Assembly: GCF_030123245.1 (NCBI RefSeq)
Contig: NZ_CP126101.1
Span: forward strand, 3,656,501 to 3,720,500
Length of the DNA stretch: 64,000 bases
From: Lysinibacillus pakistanensis
Lineage (GTDB): Bacteria; Bacillota; Bacilli; Bacillales_A; Planococcaceae
Direction: 5' to 3'
The notes beneath the pieces are model-generated. The model did not search any database. It worked only from the letters and a program-made list of their open reading frames with translations, and was not told the origin of the DNA. Position 1 is the first letter of the stretch. Every line of letters starts with the position of its first letter. Below, in pieces: positions 25,146 to 33,081 of this stretch. A program made the position numbers and the translations under genes.

Positions 25146-26882
25146 TCACAAATCATTTAATGAAATAAACTTGATATTTCCTTCACCTTGTACAGTTACG
25201 AATTTCTTCATAACCTCTACATGAGCATTTAAAAAAGCCGCAAAACCGTCAATTTTACGGTAGCGACTTTGTTTAGTAGGCATTTTATTTTTATTCCTGT
25301 CTTCCACAAGTACGACATTATTAGTGTACCAACGGAATAATCGGTTGTCGTTGAAGATAACATTCCCATCAATAAATCGCTCTTTTGCATCATCAATAGC
25401 CGGTCCTAGTGTAATAAATCCTTGTCTAACCACTTCACAAACAAAACCATAATTTTGTAGCATTTCAACTAATCCGAATGCTTTCGCTGGATCATACATA
25501 ATTTTTTCGATTGAATATGTATTTGATTGTTCTACATACCAATCGAATACATATTCTTTTTTGACATATTCACCTGGAACAATAGTTAACAGTCCCTCTT
25601 CTTGTAGGCTGTAATAGTCGATTTTTTCGTTATCTGAATCCACTTTCGCTTGTGGAACCCAAGTATGACCATGGATAACAACCTCACCTGTTGAAGGAAT
25701 GGCCCATTCAAGATAAGCACTTGTATGATCCTCGCTGTCGGAAAGGTCAAAGCCCCCCACAGCAGATGAGGAAGCAGCAGCAGATTCTAATGTCATTGTT
25801 TTATCGTTTCGTTTCAATACCTCATAATCAAGGAAAGAAGCCTCGTTACTGCTCACAAATTTATTAAAACGTTTTGTGATAAAGTCGTTACGTTCTGACG
25901 GAGTACGTTTTGCTTTCTCCCAATCTTCAATCATGTCGGAAAGTTTGATAGATACACCCATGTTAGGATTGGCTTTAATCCACATTTCAGGTCTATCAAA
26001 TTCATCCACAGTATCTAATTCAGCGATATAATAAAACGTTCGTTCATCAACTATGTCACCATTTAATACATCTGCACCTTGTTCATAATAATTCACTAGT
26101 GGTCCATCTAATTGATACCCTGCAGTTGTAATGTAAATGAGTAACGGTTGTGTCCTACTTTGACGACTGTTCTTTATAACGTTAATTAGTTTGTAATCCT
26201 TGTATTCATGGATCTCATCAAACACTCCTATATGTGTGTTTAAACCGTCTAGCTTTTCGCTATCGCTCGCTTGCGGCTCAATCTTACTGAAAGTAGCGTC
26301 AAAATGAATCGCATCCCGTAACGGCCTAAAACGCCTTGCTAAAGCAGGAGAAGACTTTACCATCGCTTTTGCTTCATCGAATAATAATCTAGCCTGCTTC
26401 ATACTGTTCGCTAAAAGAACTACATCAGCACCGTTTTCTCCATCTTTAGAGGCTCCGTAGATCGTCACTCCTGCAATTTTAGTAGTTTTCCCTTGCTTTC
26501 GGGCAACAAAAATAAGCGCCTCTTTAAAGCGCCTTATTCCTGTATCTTTATGAACCCAACCGAAAATAGAACCTAAACTAAAATGCTGCCAAGCTTGCAT
26601 TGTTAGTTGTTTAAAAGCACCTTTAGAAGGTTTGCAAAACTTTTCAATAAATTCAATCGGCCTATGTGCTATTTCTTCATTAAAAATCCAAGGAAAATCC
26701 TCTGTGCCTTGTCTTTCTAAATCGTTTAAATGTCTTTCACAAGCTTGTATAACCTTCTTACAAGCTATGATATTGCCCTCCACAACTTGCTTTGCATACC
26801 AGGTTGTTAACAGAACTGGAGAAGGATTTACAACGATTAGTAAACTATCAACTTTAGAAACTGTCGAAGCCATCGTCAACAT
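25146..26882 (-). CDS. Terminase large subunit
   Basis: This is the packaging motor and nuclease. The start is probably ATG 26882 (a second ATG at 26873 is also possible), inside the terS gene. The ATPase domain has a degenerate Walker A (VARKQGKTTK, about 123-132), Walker B VFDEIHEYKD (about 215) and an ITTAGY coupling segment; the nuclease domain begins at GGFDLSDSEDHTSA. The family is Terminase_1, the HK97-like group that usually works with an HNH protein and a cos site. Confidence 0.94.
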   Translation of the reverse strand: MLTMASTVSKVDSLLIVVNPSPVLLTTWYAKQVVEGNIIACKKVIQACERHLNDLERQGTEDFPWIFNEEIAHRPIEFIEKFCKPSKGAFKQLTMQAWQHFSLGSIFGWVHKDTGIRRFKEALIFVARKQGKTTKIAGVTIYGASKDGENGADVVLLANSMKQARLLFDEAKAMVKSSPALARRFRPLRDAIHFDATFSKIEPQASDSEKLDGLNTHIGVFDEIHEYKDYKLINVIKNSRQSRTQPLLIYITTAGYQLDGPLVNYYEQGADVLNGDIVDERTFYYIAELDTVDEFDRPEMWIKANPNMGVSIKLSDMIEDWEKAKRTPSERNDFITKRFNKFVSSNEASFLDYEVLKRNDKTMTLESAAASSSAVGGFDLSDSEDHTSAYLEWAIPSTGEVVIHGHTWVPQAKVDSDNEKIDYYSLQEEGLLTIVPGEYVKKEYVFDWYVEQSNTYSIEKIMYDPAKAFGLVEMLQNYGFVCEVVRQGFITLGPAIDDAKERFIDGNVIFNDNRLFRWYTNNVVLVEDRNKNKMPTKQSRYRKIDGFAAFLNAHVEVMKKFVTVQGEGNIKFISLNDL

Positions 26883-27177
26883 GACCACCACCCAACTTAA
26901 ATTCCTTTCGTTGAGCAGGCGTCAAACCTAAAGATTTCAGTAGATTATTCAAAGTTTGCACTGTTTTAGTTAATTCAATCGAAAGAGGATTCTTAATGAA
27001 GTTTGTTGCGTTCGCTTTATTGGTGTGTTCCATCATCAATGGCATGTTTTTCAATTCAGTTTGCATCCGTTTATAAAACTCATAAGTTTCAACATATAGC
27101 GTGATCAATTGCTCATCAGATGGTTGATAACTATCACCTAAATAACTCCGCAACAATTCCTTTGTAACTTCTTCCAT
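26854..27177 (-). CDS. Terminase small subunit, P27 family
   Basis: The 107 residues (SYQPSDEQLITLYVETYEFYKRM, NFIKNPLSIELTKTVQTLNNLLKSLGLTP) fit the P27 family, which recognises the packaging start site. It lies between the candidate cos and terL and overlaps terL by about 29 bases. Confidence 0.9.
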   Translation of the reverse strand: MEEVTKELLRSYLGDSYQPSDEQLITLYVETYEFYKRMQTELKNMPLMMEHTNKANATNFIKNPLSIELTKTVQTLNNLLKSLGLTPAQRKEFKLGGGHVDDGFDSF

Positions 27178-27207
27178 CAGTTACCCCCCCTTTCATAAAT
27201 TCATCCG

Positions 27208-27245
27208 TGTTGCAAGTGACGGGGACCCGTCGGTCTGGCGCAACA
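27208..27245. other. Candidate cos packaging site
   Basis: A GC-rich island in AT-rich DNA between the HNH gene and terS, exactly where cos lies in HK97-type phages. It contains the perfect 14-base inverted repeat GACGGG-GA-CCCGTC (27218-27231) nested within TGTTGC (27208-27213) and GCAACA (27240-27245), plus C- and G-tracts on both sides (27183-27190, 27249-27270). The overhang itself cannot be read from sequence alone. Confidence 0.65.
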
Positions 27246-27271
27246 TATCCCCCATCTTTTACTTAGGGGGG

Positions 27272-27619
27272 CTATTCAATAATTTCAACATTAATTTTTG
27301 TTTCAACGATATCAATTTTTTTATTTGCAATTTGCTGTTTTATTTCTCCATTCTTGTGATGTGATGTGTGACAGATATTGCACCATGAGATTAAGTTCGA
27401 TAACTCTAATGCTAAGCTTGGATAATCACGCAACTCTTTTAAGTGGTGAACGACTTCTGCTTTTCGAATACGTTTATTATTCAAACAAGATTGACAAAGA
27501 TAATTATCTCGTTATCGCTTCAAAGCAAGCTCTCTCGCTTTAGCCCAAGCAGTTGAAGAATAAAACTTTTTACTTTCTTGATCTCTCTTAGTTAAATCGT
27601 ATAACTTATCCTTGTTCAT
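27272..27619 (-). pseudogene. HNH endonuclease of the packaging module, interrupted by an in-frame stop
   Basis: A full HNH gene starts at ATG 27619 with AGGTGATG before it: MNKDKLYDLTKRDQESKKF, then YSSTAWAKARELALKR, an ochre codon (27512-27514), then RDNYLCQSC and the HNH core VVHHLKEL...WCNICHTSHH. The stop separates a 35-residue N-terminal piece from the catalytic part. The sequence around it (CGATAACGAGATAA) could come from a 6-base duplication or a point change. In HK97-like phages this nuclease is needed with TerL for cos cutting, so the prophage may be packaging-defective unless the stop is read through or the second part is translated alone. Confidence 0.82.
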
Positions 27620-27639
27620 AAACATCACCTACCTTTTAA

Positions 27640-28218
27640 TTATTCGCTGCCTTCTAACTGTGTTGGTAGTTCATCTGATTCAACACGTTTACCACATTCA
27701 GCACATGTCATGTATATTGCTTCATCACTTGTATACATAGTGCTATAACTGTAGCTTCCACAATAGTCACACTTCCAATCATTATCAATAGCTTCCAACT
27801 CATCAGCCAATGCTCCAGCATGTTTTTCAATTGCTCTCAGTTTAAGTTGTAGTTTGTCTGTGTTCATCTCTACTCCAATTTTAATGTTCCTTAGCACATT
27901 CTTCTTTGGCTTCAATAAGCACGTTCTTAATCCAACCGATGTAAGTTTGTCATCAATCATCTGCAATTCATCTTTAAAGATATCATCGTAATATGGAGTT
28001 TGAAGGTCTTTATATTCTTGTATATCTTCATATTTATTGCTATCAATTGATCTGTCATTAGTTAACAATAATTTCACAATGTATGCAGTTGTCCTTCCTG
28101 CCCTACGCACTGTAGGTGCTTTGGATATTTCTCCTAACAAGTAAGCCCTTTGCCATTCGTATAATTCAAAACCCAATGCTTTTTCAATTAACGGAATCAT
28201 ACTTTCAGTTATCTTCAT
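27640..28218 (-). CDS. Phage protein with C-terminal zinc ribbon, unknown
   Basis: The start ATG 28218 follows TGTGGAGGGC, a copy of the dispersed repeat that here acts as Shine-Dalgarno. The 192 residues begin with a helicase-like opening (LGFELYEWQRAYLLG and RRAGRTTAYIVKLLL, reminiscent of a Q motif plus a degenerate P-loop) and end with a zinc ribbon CDYCG...CAECG. It lies just before the packaging genes. No assured function. Confidence 0.7.
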   Translation of the reverse strand: MKITESMIPLIEKALGFELYEWQRAYLLGEISKAPTVRRAGRTTAYIVKLLLTNDRSIDSNKYEDIQEYKDLQTPYYDDIFKDELQMIDDKLTSVGLRTCLLKPKKNVLRNIKIGVEMNTDKLQLKLRAIEKHAGALADELEAIDNDWKCDYCGSYSYSTMYTSDEAIYMTCAECGKRVESDELPTQLEGSE

Positions 28219-28255
28219 TCTTTTGCCCTCCACAATTCATAGTTAATTGCATAAT

Positions 28256-28281
28256 AAAAAGACACCCGTTATTCGGATGCC
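28256..28281 (-). terminator. Terminator after the 28269-28871 gene
   Basis: A hairpin with arms GGCATCCG and CGGGTGTC (two mismatches) followed on the minus strand by TTTTTATTATGC. It overlaps the stop codon of the gene. Confidence 0.7.
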
Positions 28282-28871
28282 TTTCCTTTAAACTTACTAA
28301 TTAAGTAAGCAACATGTTTTTCACTGTTCAAATTAAAATCCCTACCTACAGATCTAAATAATCCTAATGCTATATCACATAGATATTCGTCTGAATGTAT
28401 GTCAACAATGAATGACTTTTCTACTAAATCCGAGTCAACATGAGCTCCTCCACCTTTATTAGCTGAGAATTTTATAAAATTTAGAATTGTAATATTTTGT
28501 TTTTTACCTTGCAAATTCATAGTTAGAATAACCTGATTTAACCAATCTGTTAAAGGAATCATCGGTTTATTATAATTAAACATTTCTGCTTCGATAAACG
28601 CATGTCCCTTTTCATTCAAAATACTCAATTCATTAATAGGAAAAAGCTTTGGATCAGGTTGAATTTTTCTTATCAGTGAATTATCACCGTCTTTAGTAAT
28701 GTCACAGAGAAGTAATCGTAATTGAGCAGCTATTACATTATTAAATTCTTTTATCTCAAATAATTTAACTAAAATAATGCTGTATTCCAATAGTTTCATC
28801 GCTTCATCATATTTGTCTTTTATCCCTTTTCTTGACCTTGTAAATACTAAATCTTTTCTTGTCATATTCAT
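28269..28871 (-). CDS. Hypothetical protein in its own transcription unit
   Basis: The protein has 200 residues, no membrane segment and no motif I recognise. It is helical with many Lys and Asn, and the gene is more AT-rich than its neighbours. Terminators lie on both sides (28256-28281 and 28930-28960), so it is transcribed separately from the late genes. This is typical of a cargo (moron) gene; a defence or host-interaction role is possible but unsupported. Confidence 0.7.
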   Translation of the reverse strand: MNMTRKDLVFTRSRKGIKDKYDEAMKLLEYSIILVKLFEIKEFNNVIAAQLRLLLCDITKDGDNSLIRKIQPDPKLFPINELSILNEKGHAFIEAEMFNYNKPMIPLTDWLNQVILTMNLQGKKQNITILNFIKFSANKGGGAHVDSDLVEKSFIVDIHSDEYLCDIALGLFRSVGRDFNLNSEKHVAYLISKFKGKASE

Positions 28872-28929
28872 CCCTCCATAATTTACTATTATTATCTTAT
28901 CATGGTGGAATCCTAATGAATATAATCAT

Positions 28930-28960
28930 AATAAAAAGCCACACCTGGTTAGATGTGACT
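28930..28960 (-). terminator. Terminator after the zinc-ribbon gene at 28968
   Basis: Arms AGTCACATCT and AGGTGTGGCT around four bases, followed on the minus strand by TTTTTATTATGA. Confidence 0.75.
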
Positions 28961-28967
28961 TTATTAT

Positions 28968-29303
28968 TTATGATTCGGCAACCATTCTTGCTTCATCCAT
29001 ACTTTGTTTTATTTTCAATTTCAGTTCGGCTTCTTGTTGTAAAAATGTATCATGAGCATAATCATCAAATACAATATTATTGTTCGTATGGTTTTTAAAT
29101 TTATTATGCAATTTACGCATTTCAGCTTGAAGCTTCCTAGTTTCGTCACTTGCATAATAAGCTATATATTCATGTTTACAGTGTGGACAATGGAAGTAAA
29201 TCTTTTCATTACCACCTTTGACTTTCTTAGTTTTAAGTTTTGTGATATTGAATGATTTACCGCATTTTTTATCACAGCACGCTTCAATTGGCTTATTCGC
29301 CAT
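28968..29303 (-). CDS. Zinc-finger phage protein, unknown
   Basis: The 111 residues hold two Cys pairs, CCDKKCG near the start and CPHCKHEY near residue 41, so a zinc ribbon of about 45 residues, followed by a helical charged tail. It occurs between the late activator and the packaging genes. A DNA- or RNA-binding role is likely; no family assigned. Confidence 0.7.
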   Translation of the reverse strand: MANKPIEACCDKKCGKSFNITKLKTKKVKGGNEKIYFHCPHCKHEYIAYYASDETRKLQAEMRKLHNKFKNHTNNNIVFDDYAHDTFLQQEAELKLKIKQSMDEARMVAES

Positions 29304-29520
29304 TTAAACCACCTCACTTTATTTTTAAGTTAAGTATAATGGAAAGCCGCACCCTATTGGATACGACTTTGATACTTGTTTCTGACATACACGTACAAGC
29401 GAACGTGCTTATTATTGTAAGGTGTTTATTTTGCGTATTTCCGTACGCTTTTGTTATTACTTCACAATATCAATTTAACATGGTTTAGAGCGTAATTCGC
29501 TATGTGGCACAATTACGTTA

Positions 29521-29691
29521 TCATTTGTTGTTTTGTGTGAATAGTATCTTTTGATAATCTTTCACTAAATCATAAGCTTGTTGCTCTGTGAAACCTTGCT
29601 TTTTCAAGTCTTTTTTATACTCCCAAAGTAATGGAGAAATATCTCGTAACATGGCTTGCATTTGTTCTATTGCTTGTATAATGTGCATCAT
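29521..29691 (-). CDS. Small phage protein after the late activator
   Basis: A 56-residue protein (MMHIIQAIEQMQAMLRDIS...LFTQNNK). Its ATG overlaps the stop of the RinA-like gene (ATGA) and GGGGTGGG lies before it, so it is coupled to that gene. All helical, with a FTEQQAYDLVKDYQK segment typical of small phage proteins of unknown function. From 29304 to 29520 I see no gene, only a hairpin at about 29342-29368 that resembles the other prophage terminators. Confidence 0.65.
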   Translation of the reverse strand: MMHIIQAIEQMQAMLRDISPLLWEYKKDLKKQGFTEQQAYDLVKDYQKILFTQNNK

Positions 29692-30107
29692 ACCCACCCC
29701 AATCTTCTAGCCGTTTCATCAATCAACGCATTACGTTTACGTAATACTCGCTGGACTGACATATATAATTCATCTGCAATATGTTGCCATTCGTAACACT
29801 CTGATTTATCACGATAGCGCATATCAACAATGGTTTTTTGGTCTTTATCTAAATTCTCGTACATATTTTCAATGGTCGAAACAATACGTTTTAAATTTTG
29901 ATACAGTGTATCTTCTACAAGAATCATAGCTTTGTGCCCTGTTGTATCAGATGTGTTATTACTACGACCACCGCCAATGTTTGTATCAGTTTCTTTATAA
30001 GGATTAAGTAACTCCCATTCGCGAAACTGTAATTGTTTTTTATATTCATTGAGATTAATCCAGTAATCTTCAAGTTTTTGTATATCATTTCTTGATAGTT
30101 TGCTCAT
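29688..30107 (-). CDS. RinA-type late transcription activator
   Basis: The 139 residues show an N-terminal KLSRNDIQKLEDYWINLNEYKKQLQFREWEL, the GGGRSNN motif and a C-terminal sigma-region-4-like helix-turn-helix (CYEWQHIADELYMSVQRVLRKRNAL). This matches the RinA family, which switches on packaging and morphogenesis genes, and it stands as usual just before them. Its ribosome binding site is again part of the repeat word TGTGGAGGGC (30110-30119). Confidence 0.85.
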   Translation of the reverse strand: MSKLSRNDIQKLEDYWINLNEYKKQLQFREWELLNPYKETDTNIGGGRSNNTSDTTGHKAMILVEDTLYQNLKRIVSTIENMYENLDKDQKTIVDMRYRDKSECYEWQHIADELYMSVQRVLRKRNALIDETARRLGWV

Positions 30108-30138
30108 ATGCCCTCCACAATTGATTTATGTCATTTGT

Positions 30139-30162
30139 ATGCCTATGCGATAACATAGGCAT
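30139..30162. repeat. Perfect 9-bp inverted repeat before the late activator gene
   Basis: ATGCCTATG and CATAGGCAT enclose six bases. There is no T run, so it is more likely a protein binding site or an RNA hairpin than a terminator. It lies between the Dam and RinA-like genes, where control of the late switch would be expected. Confidence 0.6.
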
Positions 30163-30201
30163 GTGCAGCACCTACCTTGTTTGTTTATTTCCTCAAATTG
30201 T

Positions 30202-31011
30202 TCAGTAGTCGAACAAATCCAACTGTCCATTAAAATAATTCATTAACAACATTTCTTCACTTGAATTATTGTCGCCATTTACTACCTGGCGTACAGCTGA
30301 AAAAGTTTCTGAATACCAGCCTTCATATAATTCATTTAAAATCGGATGATCGTAATAGGATACAAGGGCTTTGCCCTGGATAGCCTTTAATGCTGCTGAT
30401 AAGTCGTAATGTAATTGCATCGGATTTTCTTTATCTGCATCTGTGAGCTTATATCGACGTTCCCTATCGATATATGGTGGATCTACATAAAACAAAGTTG
30501 TTGGAGAATCGTACACACGTATGATTTCTCGGAAATCTCGATTATCAATCATTACATTGCTCATACGCTGTCCGAAATCCTTAATACGTTTGCAAGCTGA
30601 TTGATAGGTGCGAGCTGTATTATGCTCTTTACTATGCCTCCATCCAGTACCATAACTGCTATTACCCTTTGCAATACCCGAACGATTAAGATAAAAGAAT
30701 CGTACAGCTCGTTCGAAATCATCACTTGGCATTGGCTCACGTTTCCACTTTTCATAAAGTTGACGACTATATGGTAAGCCCTCACAAGCTTTAATCAAAT
30801 CGTTAGTTTGCGCTCTGGCCACAAGTAAAAAGTTAACCATGTCTCCGTCTATATCGTTGTAAACCTCATTAGTTATTGGTTGCTTTTGAGCAATTACATG
30901 AGCAGCACCGCCAAACAAATCTACAAAGCAAGTATGCTCTGGCATTCTGCTGATAATATGCTTTGCCATACGTCCTTTTCCACCAAACCAAATCAATGGT
31001 GATTCACTCAT
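30202..31011 (-). CDS. DNA adenine methyltransferase (Dam/D12 class)
   Basis: The start ATG 31011 (MSESPLIWFGGK) is preceded by GAGGGTGA. The 269 residues have the class alpha N6-adenine methyltransferase motifs: WFGGKGRMAKHI, FVDLFGGAAHV (SAM binding) and VDPPYIDRE (catalytic DPPY, about residue 174). The family usually modifies GATC. No matching restriction gene is nearby, so it most likely protects phage DNA or tunes regulation. Confidence 0.92.
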   Translation of the reverse strand: MSESPLIWFGGKGRMAKHIISRMPEHTCFVDLFGGAAHVIAQKQPITNEVYNDIDGDMVNFLLVARAQTNDLIKACEGLPYSRQLYEKWKREPMPSDDFERAVRFFYLNRSGIAKGNSSYGTGWRHSKEHNTARTYQSACKRIKDFGQRMSNVMIDNRDFREIIRVYDSPTTLFYVDPPYIDRERRYKLTDADKENPMQLHYDLSAALKAIQGKALVSYYDHPILNELYEGWYSETFSAVRQVVNGDNNSSEEMLLMNYFNGQLDLFDY

Positions 31012-31045
31012 TTCTTCACCCTCTTTCCTGAACAATTTTGTTCGA

Positions 31046-31240
31046 TTAATCATCAAGAGAAATCATTTTTAATCGATTCACACTACTTCCACATCGTTTT
31101 TCATAGATCGGATAAGTCATGTATTGAAGAAAATTGATTGTTTTCCCTGTTTCTCTACTGATTTCTCGTATTGTTCCTTCTGTAATGAACTGATCGCCTT
31201 TATATAATGCGTAAATCCTTTTGTGCCAAGGTATTTTCAT
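31046..31240 (-). CDS. Small phage protein, unknown
   Basis: A 64-residue basic protein (MKIPWHKRIYALYKGDQFITEGTIREISRETGKTINFL). The middle looks like a short helix-turn-helix (TIREISRETGKTINFLQYM). It overlaps the long form of the Dam gene. Such proteins recur in Bacillus phages without known role. Confidence 0.65.
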   Translation of the reverse strand: MKIPWHKRIYALYKGDQFITEGTIREISRETGKTINFLQYMTYPIYEKRCGSSVNRLKMISLDD

Positions 31241-31263
31241 GATATAACTCTCCTGTTGGAATT

Positions 31264-31563
31264 TTATAAATCACTAGATTTTACGAATACACCATCAACC
31301 ATTTTTCCTGTACGATTTTTGATTTCATCGTAGGCGCAATTTAAACATTCATATAAATCCATGTCATTTTGTTGGGCTAATATGATGAGTGTCACAACCA
31401 CATCACCAATACCATCACGCAAAGCAGCCTTATCATTACGCGCAAGCGCTGCTGCAACCTCGCCTAATTCCTCTGAACACTTTAAAAATTGCTTACTAGA
31501 TTCTGCTTTATCTAATCCTTTTTCAATCGACCATCGTTCTACTTGTTTGATTAATTCATTCAT
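31264..31563 (-). CDS. MazG-like nucleotide pyrophosphohydrolase
   Basis: The 99 residues have the MazG fold signature CSEELGEVAAALARNDKAALRDGIGDVVVTLIILA, with the metal-binding EExxE and GDxxV elements. The enzyme hydrolyses nucleoside triphosphates, which in phages may adjust (d)NTP or alarmone pools. It overlaps the next upstream gene by four bases. Confidence 0.85.
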   Translation of the reverse strand: MNELIKQVERWSIEKGLDKAESSKQFLKCSEELGEVAAALARNDKAALRDGIGDVVVTLIILAQQNDMDLYECLNCAYDEIKNRTGKMVDGVFVKSSDL

Positions 31564-31778
31564 TTTTGCATTTCCTCCAATTTTTGAATTACTACTGTCG
31601 CATATACAGCGCCATCAATCATTTCTTCACGGAAATGTTTAAGCCATTCGATAGTCGTATAATCCATTGGATTGACTGTTGTACCGTATTTCGCTAACCC
31701 TTTAGCTGTTTGATTATCAAGCAAATCATGGACTTCACGTAATATTGGATTTGCTAAGATTTGTTCTTCAATTTTCAT
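31560..31778 (-). CDS. Small MazG-superfamily-like phage protein
   Basis: The 72 residues contain KGLAKYGTTVNPMDYTTIEWLKHFREEMIDGAVYAT, the pattern of the phage dATP/dGTP pyrophosphohydrolase-like family (KYG...EWL.H..EE..D...Y). It is translationally coupled to the MazG-like gene. Confidence 0.65.
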   Translation of the reverse strand: MKIEEQILANPILREVHDLLDNQTAKGLAKYGTTVNPMDYTTIEWLKHFREEMIDGAVYATVVIQKLEEMQK

Positions 31779-32152
31779 CTCACGTTATACCTTCTTCCTT
31801 TCATACGTTCAGTTTTGATATTGTTTAACTTTTTCCAATTTCGGATAGTTCCTGGTGCTACATTACATATCATTGCGATTTGTTCATCAGTTTTATTAGC
31901 TTTTTTCAATGTGAGGTATTTTTCTTTCGTTAAAGCAAGTTTTGAACTTTTAACAGGTGAATAATTTTCATTATCAAGGATTGAAGTATTACGTAAATTC
32001 ACCAAACCAAGCAACTTTTGTCCATGGATTGCAATTTCTACACAATTAGGACATTTAATTGATTCAAGAGCAGTTTGACAATCACATTTGGGTAAAAGAG
32101 CATCTATTTGTTGTAATATCTCAATACGCTTCTCAAGCATTTCTGCGTTCAT
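31775..32152 (-). CDS. Zinc-finger and helix-turn-helix protein
   Basis: The 125 residues carry Cys pairs CDCQ and CPNC near residues 23-37 and a C-terminal helix-turn-helix (KTDEQIAMICNVAPGTIRNWKKLNN, about 85-110). It probably binds DNA, perhaps regulating early genes. It overlaps its neighbours on both sides. Confidence 0.7.
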   Translation of the reverse strand: MNAEMLEKRIEILQQIDALLPKCDCQTALESIKCPNCVEIAIHGQKLLGLVNLRNTSILDNENYSPVKSSKLALTKEKYLTLKKANKTDEQIAMICNVAPGTIRNWKKLNNIKTERMKGRRYNVR

Positions 32153-32381
32153 CTACATCCCACACTTTCTTTGTGTGCCAGCCTTCTTTGATATACTGCT
32201 GCACCCATTCATTTTTATATGGCATAATGACACTTGCTTCGCATCCATCGACCGTCATAGACATCTCTATATACTTTGTAAATGGATTAGGTATGGCCGT
32301 CCACAATCTATTTTGTGGTTGTTTCACTTTAGTCACCGACTGAACAATAGGAATCCCATTGCGCATGTTCACGATGGTCAA
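32133..32381 (-). CDS. Hypothetical phage protein
   Basis: An 82-residue protein without recognised motif (RLWTAIPNPFTKYIEMSMTVDG, then KEGWHTKKVWD). It overlaps the ERCC4 nuclease gene by 4 bases and the next gene by 20, so it is embedded in the operon. Confidence 0.6.
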   Translation of the reverse strand: MTIVNMRNGIPIVQSVTKVKQPQNRLWTAIPNPFTKYIEMSMTVDGCEASVIMPYKNEWVQQYIKEGWHTKKVWDVDERRNA

Positions 32382-32917
32382 AACGCCCCTCTCTTTAGGT
32401 AGTTCTTCATTTGGTAATAGAAATGATAGTAAATAAAATTCCCACTAAACTTATTATCTAAGTAGACAATTTCAAAGCCGTAACGAGCCTTGAAAGTATT
32501 CAACGAGCCAAGTAATGCAAGTGGGTCGTATTTACTTCTGTAGGTTCCATTTAGTATTTTCTTGTAGCCTTCTGGATCTTCTAATAACAATGTGAAAGGA
32601 ATATCCTGTGAACGAATTAATTCATTCTCAAAGCGTGTACGTTCATCTTTTCCAAGGTTGCCCACAATCTCATCTACACTGGCTTTGCGCTCAATACGAC
32701 TGTTTAAATAAATATCACGTTGGATACCTAATTCATCGTTCTTAGGAATCATTGCTGTGTAATCGCCAGTGTCGAGTTTTTTCAATTTGATTGGTACATC
32801 CTTGCTGCGTAAATATTCAAGGATATGACCGTTTACTTGTTCACGAGTATCAACCACGATTGTCATTGTTTTCATTATTTTGTTTAGTTCAGTGTCAGAA
32901 TAAGCATAGTGAATCAT
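32378..32917 (-). CDS. ERCC4/XPF-type nuclease
   Basis: The 179 residues contain the ERCC4 nuclease motifs: VVDTREQ (about 21-27), KKLDTGDY (about 45-52) and SRIERKASVDEIVGNL (about 72-87). These make a metal-dependent endonuclease that cuts branched or flap DNA. In phages it likely resolves recombination intermediates before packaging, working with the Sak4/SSB-like pair upstream. The start ATG 32917 follows GAAGGTGATT and overlaps the previous stop. Confidence 0.85.
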   Translation of the reverse strand: MIHYAYSDTELNKIMKTMTIVVDTREQVNGHILEYLRSKDVPIKLKKLDTGDYTAMIPKNDELGIQRDIYLNSRIERKASVDEIVGNLGKDERTRFENELIRSQDIPFTLLLEDPEGYKKILNGTYRSKYDPLALLGSLNTFKARYGFEIVYLDNKFSGNFIYYHFYYQMKNYLKRGAF

Positions 32918-33081
32918 TTTGAATCACCTTCAATGATTTTGTATTCACCTTCAAAAAAGTGCCGTCCGCATTTTGTTATAGCCATACCGCATGAATCGAT
33001 TCGTAATAACTCATAAGTGTTGCCTACGAGTGTTTGTGAACGAATGTCGTCAAGAATTTGGGTTATTTTAATCTTCTTCAA
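32914..33081 (-). CDS. 55-residue phage protein, unknown
   Basis: The frame starts at TTG 33081 after AGGTGGTGA inside the end of the YopX gene and ends in ATGA overlap with the ERCC4 gene. The product (LKKIKITQILDDIRSQTL...GEYKIIEGDSK) has a predicted beta-rich middle with two Cys. The good ribosome binding site and tight packing argue that it is real. Confidence 0.6.
   Translation of the reverse strand: MKKIKITQILDDIRSQTLVGNTYELLRIDSCGMAITKCGRHFFEGEYKIIEGDSK

Noticed and set aside
28225..28234. Explaining the repeat word simply as a strong Shine-Dalgarno sequence
   Set aside because: Only three of 29 copies precede a start codon; most are inside genes, and seven are in the opposite orientation.
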